A DNA stretch of 64,000 nt from Scylla paramamosain (GCF_035594125.1 NC_087155.1:7000192-7064191), one strand, 5' to 3'. Shown: positions 24,936 through 37,647, counted from the first letter of the stretch. Translations and numbers: made by a program. Notes: generated by a model not told the origin, from the letters alone.

Positions 24936-25197
24936 GTGAGAAATGTGAGGTGCGGTTATCTGTTCATAAATGGAAGGCAAGGTAGGGAAAGAATGAGTGA
25001 TAAGAAATAACTGAGGAACTCCATTGCTGATTTATGCAGACACAGGTTATCTGCAACAACAGAACGAACAAAAAGGAAACTAGAATCTAGAAATACGTCT
25101 GCTGAACAGCTTGTACTCAGTTGCTTATCTTGTATGTCATACAAGTACTATACTCAGATGATATTCGTCAGATGATATACAAAAACTCGCGGGAAAT

Positions 25198-25202
<5 letters not shown>

Positions 25203-25265
<63 letters not shown>
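25203..25265. repeat. (TC)n microsatellite
   Basis: Uninterrupted TC tract. Confidence 0.96.
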
Positions 25266-25268
<3 letters not shown>

Positions 25269-25560
25269 CTGCACCCTTCCTACTCTAAACTTTTCCACGC
25301 CCTTCTTACCCTCACGCCACTAATTCGCTCACGTCTCCAAGATTCTACTCGAAGCGAAAACCTCAAATCGGATACTTCCCGAGCGAGGGGAGGGGTGGCA
25401 AGGGCGGGGCGAGGTGGGTGGGAGCGGGACAGGGGACGGAGAGGGTATGGGGTGAACAGGGTAAAGGTGTGTTGGGGGGAAGGGGAATATTGCCTCGATT
25501 AGGGAACTACGGAGAGCTTTGAGTTGAATAGTGTTACACATAAATTTCTCTTCCTTTATT
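25266..25560. other. GC-rich spacer, no gene seen
   Basis: GC-rich, purine-skewed sequence around 25380-25480. Could be regulatory, but shows no core promoter motif I can defend. Confidence 0.35.
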
Positions 25561-25647
25561 TTATTGATGTATTATTTTATTTTTTTTTTCTAGATTTATG
25601 CTTTGAATTCCTTATGGCTGCGATGACTATGATTTTCATCCCCCCTC

Positions 25648-25648
<1 letters not shown>

Positions 25649-25711
<63 letters not shown>
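25649..25711. repeat. (GT)n microsatellite
   Basis: GT tract; a second one follows at 25859-25893. Confidence 0.95.
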
Positions 25712-25714
<3 letters not shown>

Positions 25715-25854
25715 ATTTAGCAAGGAGCAGGAGTCGTCGCAGTGGGTGGTAGTTTTTGTGGGTGGAGGCCAAGTTAAGTGAGTGAGTGAGGGAGGAAGGG
25801 AGTGGCAGGGAGGGAGGGAGGGCAAGTGAGTGCCATGTCAGTGAGGCTGTTACG

Positions 25855-25894
<40 letters not shown>

Positions 25895-26003
25895 CTGGAA
25901 ATATTTTGCACCTCGCTTAATCAAGACCTTCGAGACAGCCTGAAAATGAAGGTTAAACATTTACGAGCATACATAACAAGGTTATAACAAGGGAGATGTA
26001 AGC

Positions 26004-26219
26004 AAAATTCTTAGGATCAGCAACCAGGGTAGAACAAGAAATAACGGGTTCAAGCTTGAAAAATTTAGGTTTAGGAAGGAGATAGGAAAAAATTGGTTCT
26101 CAAATAGAGTGGTAGATGAGTGGAACGGACTCAGTAATCATGTAGTTAGTGCTAGGACACTAGAGAGCTTTAAGAGAAGATTAGACAAGTTTATGGATGG
26201 GGATAGCAGATGGAAATAG
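26004..26219 (+). pseudogene. RT C-terminal fragment of the CR1/L2-like LINE
   Basis: Reads KILRISNQGRTRNNGFKLEK, then FSNRVVDEWNGLSNHVVSAR and LESFKRRLDKFMDGD before TAG. The pattern R.F..RVV..WN.L...VV.A.....FK.RLD is the usual end of this LINE group. Confidence 0.7.
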
Positions 26220-26312
26220 GTAGGTGTGTTTCATACAGGGACTGCCACGTGTAAGCCTGGTCGCTTCTTGCAGCTTCCCTTATTTCTTATGTTCTTATGT
26301 TCTTATATTTTT
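26004..26312 (+). mobile_element. CR1/L2-like LINE 3' end with 8-bp terminal repeats
   Basis: 5'-truncated LINE of a family different from copies A-J. An open C-terminal coding fragment stops at 26219, followed by a short 3' UTR (CAGGGACTGCCACGTG, CTTGCAGCTTCC) and the terminal octamers TTATGTTC, TTATGTTC, TTATATTT. Confidence 0.7.
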
Positions 26313-27028
26313 CGTCGTCCAAGCTTACGCCCTTTTTGACTTGCCATACGTTTCCCTCAGTGGTGCAGGTTACTGAAGTATATACAACATCCAGTTTCAA
26401 AACAGCAAGTATTTTTTAAAGCTTGTAGGGATGAACTATTTATTTTATTTTATTTAATTTAACTGCAGTCATTTGTCAATTTTCTTCAGTATCAGGAAAA
26501 GAGGAACATGGTATCTGTACGAACATGAGAGAAGAAGCAAGGAATTATAAAGTGACTAGTGAGTGGTGAATGATTTATTTTTAAACCTTTTATTCTCTCA
26601 TCAGGACTATTTGGAAGACCACGAAGATAATTCATCTGATTATCATGATTTTTTATTTTTTTATTTTTTATTATCGATAAAGTATTCTTCAACGATCATT
26701 GTAATCATGAAAACATCCCACTCAATCATTTCCATCAGACGAGAACCTGCTGAATCTAGTCGACATAGTGACACCGAAACGTTTAGGAATATGGGTCAGT
26801 CTTACATTGGTGAGTACATGAGGCGGATTAGAAGTAGATGCTGTAGGTCTGGTGGAAGTGGGAGGGACGGGTGATGGTGATGCAGGTATTAAAGGAATGA
26901 GGATAGGAAAGGGTGAAGGAAGGGCGGATTGGGAAGTCGGAGTAGCATTGTATAAGGAAATGAGAGATCGTGGCGAAGTTACGTTTATAGTGAAATGGGA
27001 AAGGAAAATGAGGCAAGGCAAAATGGCA

Positions 27029-27030
<2 letters not shown>
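26313..27030. other. AT-rich then mixed sequence, no gene seen
   Basis: No recognised product in any frame. Confidence 0.45.

Positions 27031-27098
<68 letters not shown>
27031..27098. repeat. (GA)n microsatellite
   Basis: Uninterrupted GA tract. Confidence 0.96.
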
Positions 27099-27099
<1 letters not shown>

Positions 27100-28038
27100 A
27101 AGGAGGGAAGAAGGAAGAGGATGCAGCTTCCGTCCCCTTCATGTGCGGGAACATTTTTTTGTGCCCGACATCCAAGACGATTTTAAGACGACTTAACCTC
27201 GTCTCTCTCCGCGCCAGACCGCTGCATCCGCCACCTCCCCAGCTCGCCCTTATCGCCCCTTGCGGAGAACCTTCTTCCCCTAGGCGGCCAATTAGCGGGG
27301 CGTGCTGGCGATGAGTGGAGCGGCTACAGTTTAATGCGACGCCGACACCGCCAATGACCTTCCGCTACTCTGCCTCCCGCCGGGGAACTAAGTGGATTAC
27401 TCTTTTCTTCCTTTTTTTTTTTTTTTTCTCTCTCTGGTCAAACGTTACTCTAAGTGTCGCAGTGCCCCGCCGCCGCCCCGTGTCCTCGCTCATCTCCCCA
27501 TGACTATTTTTTTTTTTTCGTCTCGCTTACTTGCTTATCTCTTTTTTTTTCTTTTTTTTGTTCTTGTGATTGTTCTTGGTTTTTTATATGGTTCTTGTTC
27601 TTTTTGTTCATAGTGCTCCTCCTCCTCCTCCTCCTCCTTCTGGGTTCATTCTCAATCTTGTTCTTATTTTTCATTTTTTTTTTTTTTTGCCGTTGAATTT
27701 CTTATATTTTTCTTGTGTTTTCCTCTTGTTTTGTTCTTTGTTTTCGTCCCCGTCCCCCCCCTCTCTCTCTCTCTCTCTCTTTCAGGCGTTTCTTATAGTT
27801 TCAAACTTGAATCTGACCTTTATATATTTTTTTCTTTTCTATCAATCTATTTCTAACTTCACATCTTCGAAAGTTTATTTGCTAATCTATTTATAATTTT
27901 ATTTGCTCTGACGTCACGTGACTTTCGAGCATCCGCCGTCTTTTATATTCAAATATCAAAACCGTAGCGTTATTTTCTTTATAATCTTTGGTACATAGAT
28001 TTTATCCACACCACATTTTTCTCGGAACTCAGATCCTC

Positions 28039-28039
<1 letters not shown>
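27099..28039. other. GC-rich patch followed by T-rich tract, no gene seen
   Basis: 27180-27500 is GC- and CpG-rich (CCGCGCC, GCGGGGCG) with interleaved pyrimidine runs. 27500-27790 is a T-rich homopurine/homopyrimidine stretch including a (CTC)n run. No exon recognised. Confidence 0.4.

Positions 28040-28091
<52 letters not shown>
28040..28091. repeat. (GA)n microsatellite
   Basis: Uninterrupted GA tract, 52 bp. Confidence 0.95.
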
Positions 28092-28092
<1 letters not shown>

Positions 28093-28883
28093 AGTGCGAA
28101 CAAACACGGGTCGGGGCGGGTCGAGAAGCATCTTCACTCGTCTCACTTTTAGCTCCAAGCGAGAGATGAAAGGCGCGAAAGTTAGTCCAGGAAAAATATT
28201 GACACTTTGTTACGCTAATAGAAAGCAAACCCGGGAGCGATAAGGGCTTAAGACTGTCTCCGTTTACACGACTAATTTACAAAAAGATTTACAAATTCTT
28301 TTGATGTTATGTGCTCAAGACAAGTCATCGTTTTTATCTAAAATGAGCAAAGAGTGTCGGGTGGCTGGGGGAGGAGGCTGGAGAGTCGGGTCCAGGGGGA
28401 GACAGGGGTGGTGCTGGAGGGAGTGGGTGAGTTATGTATCCGTCATCATTCCTTTTGCTTTTTCTCTCTTTTATTTCTCCACTTGACGCTGGCAGGTTTT
28501 GACAGCCATGTCTGGAAGTTTAGATAGTCTCGTGTTGTACTGTCACGCTGAGATAATCAAACACTTATTGCTATAACAGTAACGAAAGAAAAGAGAGAAG
28601 AAAAAATCAACATTGCGTTTTAAATATCTATATATAAAAATTCGCATTTGTGCAGTCAGGTGTAGTAAAACCTGTGCCAGTCCTGCTCCATGTATTCAGT
28701 AGCGGCGTGTGTCACCTCCTACCTGACGAAAGCTGTTGTTTTCCAGTGATTGGTTAAACCCCCTCAAAGCTTTGACACTCCACCCACGTGACCTACCCCA
28801 CCTGGTCCATCCCCCGTCCATTCCCATGATCAGTGCGGGTCCCCCCTCCTCATCCCCCTCACCACCACCATCAGCTACTCCCC

Positions 28884-28886
<3 letters not shown>
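28092..28886. other. Unique sequence, no gene seen
   Basis: Mixed composition without a recognised product. Confidence 0.45.
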
Positions 28887-28940
<54 letters not shown>

Positions 28941-28956
28941 GGCAAGTAACGTGTGT

Positions 28957-29008
<52 letters not shown>
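28887..29008. repeat. (TC)n and (GA)n in hairpin arrangement
   Basis: About 48 bp of TC (28888-28935), a 26-bp spacer (ACACAGGCAAGTAACGTGTG and flank) and about 47 bp of GA (28962-29008). The arms are complementary and can pair into a hairpin whose loop itself contains ACACA/TGTGT. Confidence 0.93.
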
Positions 29009-29011
<3 letters not shown>

Positions 29012-29279
29012 ATTGGCCTGAGATTCATATACATATGTAGTAGATGATTTAATTCACAAGCATCACTTCCTTCTCCTCCTCCTCTATATCCCCTCTCTCT
29101 CTCCCCACATCCCCAAGATCACCACACCACACCACATCTTCAACCCCGATTACTTTTTAACTAGTATTTTTGCTATTAACTTCACCGATTTCCCTCTCCT
29201 CCTCCCTCCCTTTCACCATCTCCTCCTCTTCATCTTCCTCTCTCTCCATTATTAATTCTAGTATTACCTCATCCAATTA

Positions 29280-29643
29280 TCCTCTCCTATAACTGACTGT
29301 CTTCAACCTCTCATCGCCGCGATGTTGCATCTCTTGCTACCTTCTATCGCTATTTTCATGCTAACTGCTCTTCTGATCTTGCTAACAGCATGCTCCCTCT
29401 CCTCCCGCGGCCTTGCTGCACAAGACTTTTTTATTTTCTCTCACCCCTATTCTGTCCACCTCATTTATTCCCTTTTCTGGTAAACTCAGGAACTCTTGCT
29501 TCTATGTTTCTTCCTTCCCATGACTTCAGCTCTTTCAAGAGGGAGGTTTCAAGACATATATTCTCAAATTTTTGACGATAATTTCTGACTGATTGTTTTT
29601 GCCCTTGGCCTGAACCCCTTCTACATAAAAAAAAAAAAAAAAA
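29280..29643 (+). mobile_element. LINE fragment H, 3' end
   Basis: Plus-strand, 5'-truncated C-terminal end of the main LINE family (FHANCSSDLANSM-like region, then FKREVSRHIFSNF at 29543-29575), ending CCTTCTACATAAAAA with an A-tail of about 19. It has internal deletions relative to copies B and E. Confidence 0.85.
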
Positions 29644-30815
29644 ATCTGATCCTCATGACAAGGTGACCATGGGTGGTGGAGGCCACCCGCGTGTCGTGTG
29701 GCGCAACAGGCAAGGCACTCATCTACTGTTTTATGCCATCGTTTTACAAAGGATAATGAAATGTAAGCATGCTAACATCGCTGTTTACATAAGCAAATGC
29801 TGGGCTAGAGATTATTTTCGTTAAGATTCTTGCCACTCCGTTGCCACTACTATCTTGGTTTGCCACCACTGTATCGATGAGTTTTTTGGTCACCACTGTA
29901 TTGATGATGTACTTGGTAAGGTGGTGATTACTCTGGAGGACCTGGTAGTAGCTGGATTTTGTTGGTAGAGTGGTGGTGGTTTGGATTATGGTAGATTGTG
30001 CGAGTAAAGAACACAAAGTTATAAAAGTTCTTCTTGATTTAATGATGGACAGGATGAACACGCGTGATACCGAGACAGTTTATGACGGACGTGATGATAA
30101 TGATGTGCTCTCTCTTTTGATTGACTCTCTCTGTTTGACTGATTTGAACTCTGGATTGATATGAATTCAACTTGAACTGTGTCCAATCTCTCTCTGAATT
30201 AACTCTCTCTGTTTGTATAGGCTCTATTTATGTGAGAAAAAACGGATCAGGATACAGGATCTGAGATGAAGAAATGACCAGTGGGGTTAAGGGACCAATG
30301 ACCAGGGAGGACGACAGGAAGGCTATGCAGGTGTTTTTCCTAAGGACTGGCAGGAATGTAAGGAATGTGTGGTATTCCCTTGAGAGCGCGATAAGGAGGA
30401 GAAAAGTTTAAAATAGTCTGAGGCTAGCCATGTGGGCACGTGGTATGAAATATATGAATTATGATTATATATAATAATAATTGTTATGATTGATGCGACT
30501 GATACACTATCACCAAGTGGGAGTGAGGTCAACTCTTTGTGACCTGAGCCGGCAGGCCCAGCAATCAACCCATCATACGTACTCCATGTCCGCCCAGTCT
30601 TGCTGGCAAACATATGTAGTCCATGTCCGCCTGCACTATGTCCAGGCGGACATGGACTACGTATGTGGTGGACATGTGACATGCAGGCAGCTTCACTTAT
30701 TATTGTACAGTTTTATTATATCAATATACGGCAGCTGATATTACAACTGTATTTCCTTGGCCGCCACTTTACACAATACTAGTAGAAGAAGCACTACATT
30801 TCTTAATACATAAAA
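29644..30815 (+). other. Possible LTR-like segment ending at a PBS-like motif (weak)
   Basis: No coding sequence was recognised. The sequence just after AATACATAAAAA at 30804-30815 is TGGTGGCAGCGGTGGGAT, which resembles the primer-binding region following the LTR in some invertebrate Ty3/gypsy elements. The preceding kilobase has a TATTTATG box near 30225. No second LTR, no gag and no clear TG...CA ends were found, so this is only a possibility. Confidence 0.2.
30610..30664. repeat. Near-perfect 23-bp hairpin with an extra direct copy
   Basis: CATATGTAGTCCATGTCCGC continues CTG, then a 9-base loop, then CAGGCGGACATGGACTACGT continues ATG. There is one mismatch in the stem. A third, direct copy (CATACGTACTCCATGTCCGC) lies at 30574-30593. 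Confidence 0.9.
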
Positions 30816-31319
30816 ATGGTGGCAGCGGTGGGATGGAGTCGATGCTGCTAGTCCTCTCTGCCCACGCGCCCTGCTCGTCGCCAGCTACTCCAAATACCTT
30901 CAACACCTCCAGGTTACCTGCTAAGCCGTCACCGACGCATTTCTGCTAAGCCATCACCGACACAAACAGCTAAGCTACTACGCATCTACGGTGCTTTCTT
31001 CAGCTGCTTTCCAGACCTCTTTAAAGCTTTTTATGACTAGCCTGCCCTGCCAGACTGCTCCTGTACGACTTCAAGCCTTTACCAACGGCATCCTTGTTTC
31101 AAGTCTGAACTTTTTAAGCTGTCACCAACGCAACTTAACTGCTTTGCTGTTGATCCCATCGTTCCATGACTTTGAATTTCTTGCCGTCAGTCTTCACATC
31201 TGCAAGTTTTGGTGTTTCCTGCCCATGTGGTCTTTCTTGCATAATCATTGCATAATCTTGCATTTCGTGGCATAATCTACCATGATCCACCACATTTGAA
31301 GATTTTATTGTCATCATGT
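30816..31319. other. Unique sequence with short repeats, no gene seen
   Basis: Includes a small direct repeat GCTAAGCC(G/A)TCACCGAC near 30922 and 30949. No recognised product. Confidence 0.45.
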
Positions 31320-31986
31320 GCGTTCTATTGCTGCTGTGGTAGACAGTCACTGTTCTTCTCCTAAATCTATTAACAGTGGTGTTCTTCAGTGTTCTGTCCT
31401 GTCACCCACTCTGTTCTTATTGTTCATTAATGATCTTCTAAACCAAACTTCTTGTCTCATCCACTCCTACGCTGATGATACCACCCTGCACTTTTCCACG
31501 TCTTTTCATAGACGATCAACCCTTCAGGAAATAAACATTTCATGCAGGGAAGCCACAGAACGCTTGACTTCTGATCTTTCTAAAATTTCTGATTGGGGCA
31601 GAGCAAACTTGGTATTGTTCAGTGCCTCAAAAACTCAATTCCTCCATCTATCAACTCGACACAACCTTCCAGACAACTATCCCCTCTTCTTCAATGACAC
31701 TCAACTGTCCCCCTCTTCTACACTGAACATCCTCGGTCTGTCCTTTACTTATAATCCGAACTGGAAACTTCACATCTCATCTCTAGCTAAAACTTCTATG
31801 AAGTTAGGCGTTCTGAGACGTCTCCCGTTTTTCTCACCCTCCCCAGCTGCTAACTCTGTACAAGGGCCTTATCCGTCCATGTATGGAGTATGCTTCACAT
31901 GTCTGGGGGGGTTCCACTCATACTGCTCTTCTAGACAGGATGGAATCAAAAGCTTTTCATCTTATCAACTCCTCTCCTTTAAGTGA
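31318..31986 (+). pseudogene. LINE D reverse transcriptase C-terminal half
   Basis: NSGVLQCSVLSPTLFLLF keeps the block but has PQG changed to LQC; HSYADDTTLHFSTSFHRR keeps the intact catalytic YADD. The frame drifts after about 31830, where the C-terminal domain continues in the frame of 31883-32260. Confidence 0.85.
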
Positions 31987-32409
31987 CTGTCTTCAGCTTC
32001 TCTCTCATCACCGCAATGTTGCATCTCTAGCTGTCTTCTACCGCTATTTTCATGCTAACTGCTCTTCTGATCTTGCTAACTGCATGCCTCCCCTCCTCCC
32101 GCGGCCTTGCTGCACAAGACTTTCTTCTTTTTCTCACCCCTATTCTGTCTACCTCTCTAACGCAAGAGTTAATCAGTATTCTCAATCATTCATCCCTTTC
32201 TCTGGTAAACTCTGGAACTCCCTGCCTGCTTCTGTATTTCCACCTTCCGAATTCCTTTAAGGGGGAGGTTTGAAGACACTTATCCTTCAATTTTTGACTA
32301 CCACTTTGGACCCTTTTATGGGACTGGCATTTCAGTGGGCATTTTTTTTTTTTATTGGACTTTTGTTGCCCTTGGCCAGTGTCTCTCCTACATAAAAAAA
32401 AAAAAAAAA
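31320..32409 (+). mobile_element. LINE copy D, 5'-truncated within RT
   Basis: Plus-strand copy starting inside RT (RSIAAVVD) and ending CTCTCCTACATAAAA with an A-tail (32394-32409). High similarity to copies B and E suggests a fairly young insertion. Confidence 0.9.
31883..32260 (+). pseudogene. LINE D C-terminal domain
   Basis: MEYASHVWGGSTHTALLDRM through NSLPASVFPPSEF; the last part is frameshifted by a small deletion compared with other copies. Confidence 0.82.
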
Positions 32410-32825
32410 TCTGTACAGCGTTATGATTTTTGTAGTACATTTTTATTTTGCAATTTATTTGGCATAGAAACGACTTGTTCTCTTACTTTAGTACTCTAGT
32501 GTTGTCCTGGTTTTCTTGGCCTGTGATTCACTGTGCTGACATCACAGCTAGTGTGAGTTTTGTGAGAAGCCACTGTGCTCTCTTTTCTGACGTCTTTGCT
32601 ATGCGAGTTTTGTGATCCGCTAGTGCGTACTCACTTTTCTGACGTCATTGTTCTGTGAGCCTTGCGATTGGCTATAGTGCGTACATCATGCGTCTTACAC
32701 AGATAAGAGCGTATTTATGATGTGGGCTATGTGCTTCAATATGCCTACGTCACCACATATGCTTTGTTCGCTGCAAGGACGCAGTGAGAACAGTGGCCAA
32801 GCATTGTGCTGGTGTGGGAATACAC
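32410..32825. other. Spacer with imperfect ~65-bp repeats and TGACGTC sites
   Basis: The unit CT(T)TTCTGACGTCnTTG..CTnTG(C/T)GAG..TTGnGAT..GCTA.TGCGTAC occurs about twice, with a third partial copy (TGACATCACAG.. GTGAG). TGACGTC is a CRE/ATF-like core. The origin of the segment (LTR, promoter or simple unique DNA) is not clear. Confidence 0.4.
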
Positions 32826-33535
32826 TTCTTATAGTCAGATGAGTTAGGTGTGAGGTATATAACGCAGATAAATTTAGTTTGAGGGTGACTCTGTAGTCGT
32901 AGATGGTGGAAAATTCAAAAGATTCAAGAACGTGGGCACAAGAGCAGGTTAAGTCGTTGCGCACATAGATGCAACATCCAGCTTTGGGTTGAAAATGAGG
33001 ATAGAGAAAGTAGGAGGGAACAGAAAAGGGGCTACTGTCAGTTGCCTCAGACACCTGTGTTTCAGTGAAGAAAAGGTGAGGTTTAGTAGAGGAGAGGTGG
33101 TGTTCTACAGATTGAAAATTAAATCTAAATCCGCGAATGTTGCAGAAGTTAATGAAGAAAAAGTTGAGGGGAGGGGGTATCAAGACAGGTTGAGAGGGGT
33201 ATCAAGGTTAATATCAGAAGAGGAGTCCGACCTGGGGACATTTGTGTTCCCTTCCTCAGATTGGGACTCCGGGCCTGGTATAGGAGACGCTATATTTAAT
33301 TTAGAATTTTGAGTGAAGGGTGTGTGAATAGTTAGGTGCATATACTTTTTTGTGAAAGGAGAGAGTTGCCTTTAGAAGGAAGCCTGTGACTGCCCCCTTG
33401 TGTTGAGACACAAAGGAAAACGTTGAGTAAGATCACAGCTGGGTTATTGATGAGTTCACTACTCCCTCTGATCCAGTGTTTGAAACTTCATTGGGAGTAA
33501 TTATCGTTTTGACAGGCGTGTCTACTGCCTCCTCC
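32826..33535 (-). mobile_element. LINE copy F, 5' part only
   Basis: Minus-strand fragment with the 5' UTR and endonuclease start (NFFFINFCNIRGFRFNFQSV, then [20 protein letters not shown]). Homology stops at 32826 within the endonuclease, so it lacks RT and 3' end, which is unusual for a LINE. Its 5' terminus at 33535 touches the A-tail of copy E. Confidence 0.88.
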
Positions 33536-33642
33536 ATTTTTTTTTTTTTTTTATGTAGGAAGGATACTGGCCAAGGGCAACAAATATCTAATGAAAAAAT
33601 GCCCACTGAAATGCCAGTCCCATAAAAGGGTCAAAGCAGTGG

Positions 33643-34068
33643 TCAAAAATTGGTGGATAAGTGTCTTGAAACCTCCATCTTGAAGGAATCCAAGTCATAG
33701 GAAGGTGGAAATACAGAAGCAGGCAGGGAGTTCCAGAGTTTACCAGAGAAAGGGATGAATGATTGAGAATACTGGTTAACTCTTGCGTTAGAGAGGTGGA
33801 CAGAATAGGGGTGAGAGAAAGAAGAAAGTCTTGTGCAGCGAGGCCGCGGAAGGAGGGGAGGCATGCAGTTAGCAAGATCAGAAGAGCAGTTAGCATGAAA
33901 ATAGCGGTAGAAGACAGCTAGATATGCAACATTGCGGCGGTGAGAGAGAGGCTGAAGACAGTCAGTTAGAGGAGAGGAGTTGATGAGACGAAAAGCTTTT
34001 GATTCCACCCTGTCTAGAAGAGCAGTATGAGTGGAACCCCCCAGACATGTGAAGCATACTCCATACAT
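33643..34068 (-). pseudogene. LINE E C-terminal domain
   Basis: CLGGSTHTALLDRVESKAFR to FKMEVSRHLSTNF, shifted by one base from the RT frame at the C-run near 34036. Confidence 0.85.
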
Positions 34069-35206
34069 GGACGGATAAGGCCCTTGTACAGAGTTAGCAG
34101 CTGGGAGGGTGAGAAAAACTGGCGGAGACGCCTCAGAACACCTAACTTCATAGAAGCTGTTTTAGCTAGAGATGAGATGTGAAGTTTCCAGTTCAGATTA
34201 TAAGTAAAGGACAGACTGAGGATGTTCAGTGTAGAAGAGGGGGACAGTTGAGTGTCATTGAAGAAGAGGGGATAGTTGTCTGGAAGGTTGTGTCGAGTTG
34301 ATAGATGGAGGAATTGAGTTTTTGAGGCATTGAACAATACCAAGTTTGCTCTGCCCCAATCAGAAATTTTAGAAAGATCAAAAGTCAGGCGTTCTGTGGC
34401 TTCCCTGCGCGAAATGTTTACCTCCTGAAGGGTTGGACGTCTATGAAAAGACGTGGAAAAGTGCAGGGTGGTATCATCAGCGTAGGAGTGGATAGGACAA
34501 GAAGTTTGGTTTAGAAGATCATTAATGAATAATAAGAAGAGAGTGGGTGACAGGACAGAACCCTGAGGAATACCACTGTTAATAGATTTAGGAGAAGAAC
34601 AGTGACCGTCTACCACAGCAGCAATAGAACAGTCAGAAAGGAAACTTGAGATGAAGTTACAGAGAGAAGGATAGAAACCGTAGGAGGGTAGTTTGGAAAT
34701 CAAAGCTTTGTGCCAGACTCTATCAAAGGCTTTTGATATGTCCAAGGCAACAGCAAAAGTTTCACCAAAATCTCTAAAAGAGCATGACCAAGACTCAGTA
34801 AGGAAAGCCAGAAGATCACCAGTAGAGCGGCCTTGACGGAACCCATACTGGCGATCAGATAGAAGGTTGTGAAGTGATAGATGTTTAAGAATCTTCCTGT
34901 TGAGGATAGATTCAAAAACTTTAGATAAGCAGGAAATTAAAGCAATAGGACGGTAGTTTGAGGGATTAGAGCGGTCACCCTTTTTAGGAACAGGTTGAAT
35001 GTAGGCAAACTTCCAGCAAGAAGGAAAGGTAGATGTTGACAGACAGAGCTGAAAGAGTTTGACTAGGCAAGGTGCAAGCACGGAGGCACAGTTTCGGAGA
35101 ACAATAGGAGGGACCCCATCAGGTCCATAAGCCTTCCGAGGGTTTAGGCCAGCGAGGGCATGGAAAACATCATTGCGAAGAATTTTAATAGGTGGCATGA
35201 AGTAGT
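34014..35206 (-). pseudogene. LINE E reverse transcriptase, nearly intact
   Basis: The best RT in the window. Within the continuous frame are [52 protein letters not shown], catalytic block A AVALDISKAFDRVWHKAL, SGIPQGSVLSPTLFLLFIND and the intact catalytic box SYADDTTLHF, then [18 protein letters not shown] and thumb-like sequence to CMEYASHVWG. The C-terminal domain continues in another frame (33643-34068) after a one-base loss in a C-run. Without endonuclease it is not autonomous. Confidence 0.88.
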
Positions 35207-36311
<1,105 letters not shown>

Positions 36312-36431
36312 GCGAACAGGGATACATCCAAGGTTTCTTGTTCATTTATTGCAACGTTTAACCTTCGCAGAAGGCTAAGAGAAATAGGTAAACTAAGTAT
36401 ACAAATATAAGAAAGATACTTTATGAACGTA

Positions 36432-36567
<136 letters not shown>

Positions 36568-36691
36568 CCTGTAGTTAGTATAGCAATGTGAGGAGACGAA
36601 CATGTGGAAGGCAGATAAACACTGGTTAAGCAGAACAAACAATAAAGATAAGTAAAGTAACCAAAAGAAACACAGACAGTAGTGATAAATG

Positions 36692-37199
36692 CTAATGGGA
36701 GACATATGACCTATTAACAAAAGCTGATGCAGGACAAAACAAGTAAAATAAATGATGGTATAATGTTATAAACGAACCTTGTGTGCTCTCGCTGATGGAG
36801 TGATGAGGACTGACATAAGATGGCGTGTGTGAATTAGATTGCTTACGAACTCGGATACCCAAAGCTCCGAACACAGTTTCTAAAAGATATAATTGTGATG
36901 ATAATTGGTTATTTAATTCAGGTTTCAAGAGTTTAATGTAAATAGCTTCAGATATTTTGAAGTGTGTATGTGCGTCAACTTTAAGTAATATACTGAAATC
37001 CTCCTCCGTAACCGGATGATCATGTGTATGTTAATGTGTTCTTTTTGCTAAAAACGAGGGGTGAGCTAAATGTTTCTGTGTACGTACCGAATTACCTTTA
37101 TATTCACTGATTCTATGCGTTAGATTATTCTTGCTTTCTCCGATATATCGAGTCCTGCAACTCGAACAAGTAAATTCATAAATGATATTAGAGATGAGT
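36692..37199 (-). pseudogene. Penelope GIY-YIG endonuclease domain
   Basis: Reads IIYEFTCSSCRTRYIGESKN, NLTHRISEYKGNSVRTQKH, then after one in-frame TAA (about 37032) HDHPVTEEDFSILLKVDAH and KISEAIYIKLLKPELNN. This matches the Penelope C-terminus: Y.F.C..C...YIGET...L..RI.EH, H......F.IL, R..EA.YI....P.LN. Only one stop interrupts it, so the copy is not very old. Confidence 0.8.
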
Positions 37200-37222
37200 C
37201 CACAAGGACTTTGTGGTCCTTG

Positions 37223-37436
<214 letters not shown>

Positions 37437-37647
37437 ATAGTTAAAGTATTGGTGAAGATGAAGATGGACTTGGTCTCCGGATATTGAGTTTTAAGTATGG
37501 TAGTGAGTCTCTTTCTAATAGTATAACTAAGGTGGCCATAGTAAGATAATGTTATGTATTTTTAGGTGTTGTCTGTGTGTCATTAGAAGAAGGCCGATTA
37601 AATTTGCTTTCTAAAAAAAATGCAGATGGTATTATTAATGATGGTTA

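Larger units (their letters stand above)
33537..35206 (-). mobile_element. LINE copy E, best-preserved RT, 5'-truncated
   Basis: Minus-strand copy running from the linker (35206) to the A-tail (T-run 33537-33552). 5' truncation lies at AATTTTAATAGGTGGCATGA followed by AGTAG; beyond it is AT-rich satellite DNA. Head-to-tail with copy F. Confidence 0.9.

Noticed and set aside
27180..27370. CpG-rich patch as a promoter
   Set aside because: No TATA, Inr or adjacent coding exon could be defended.
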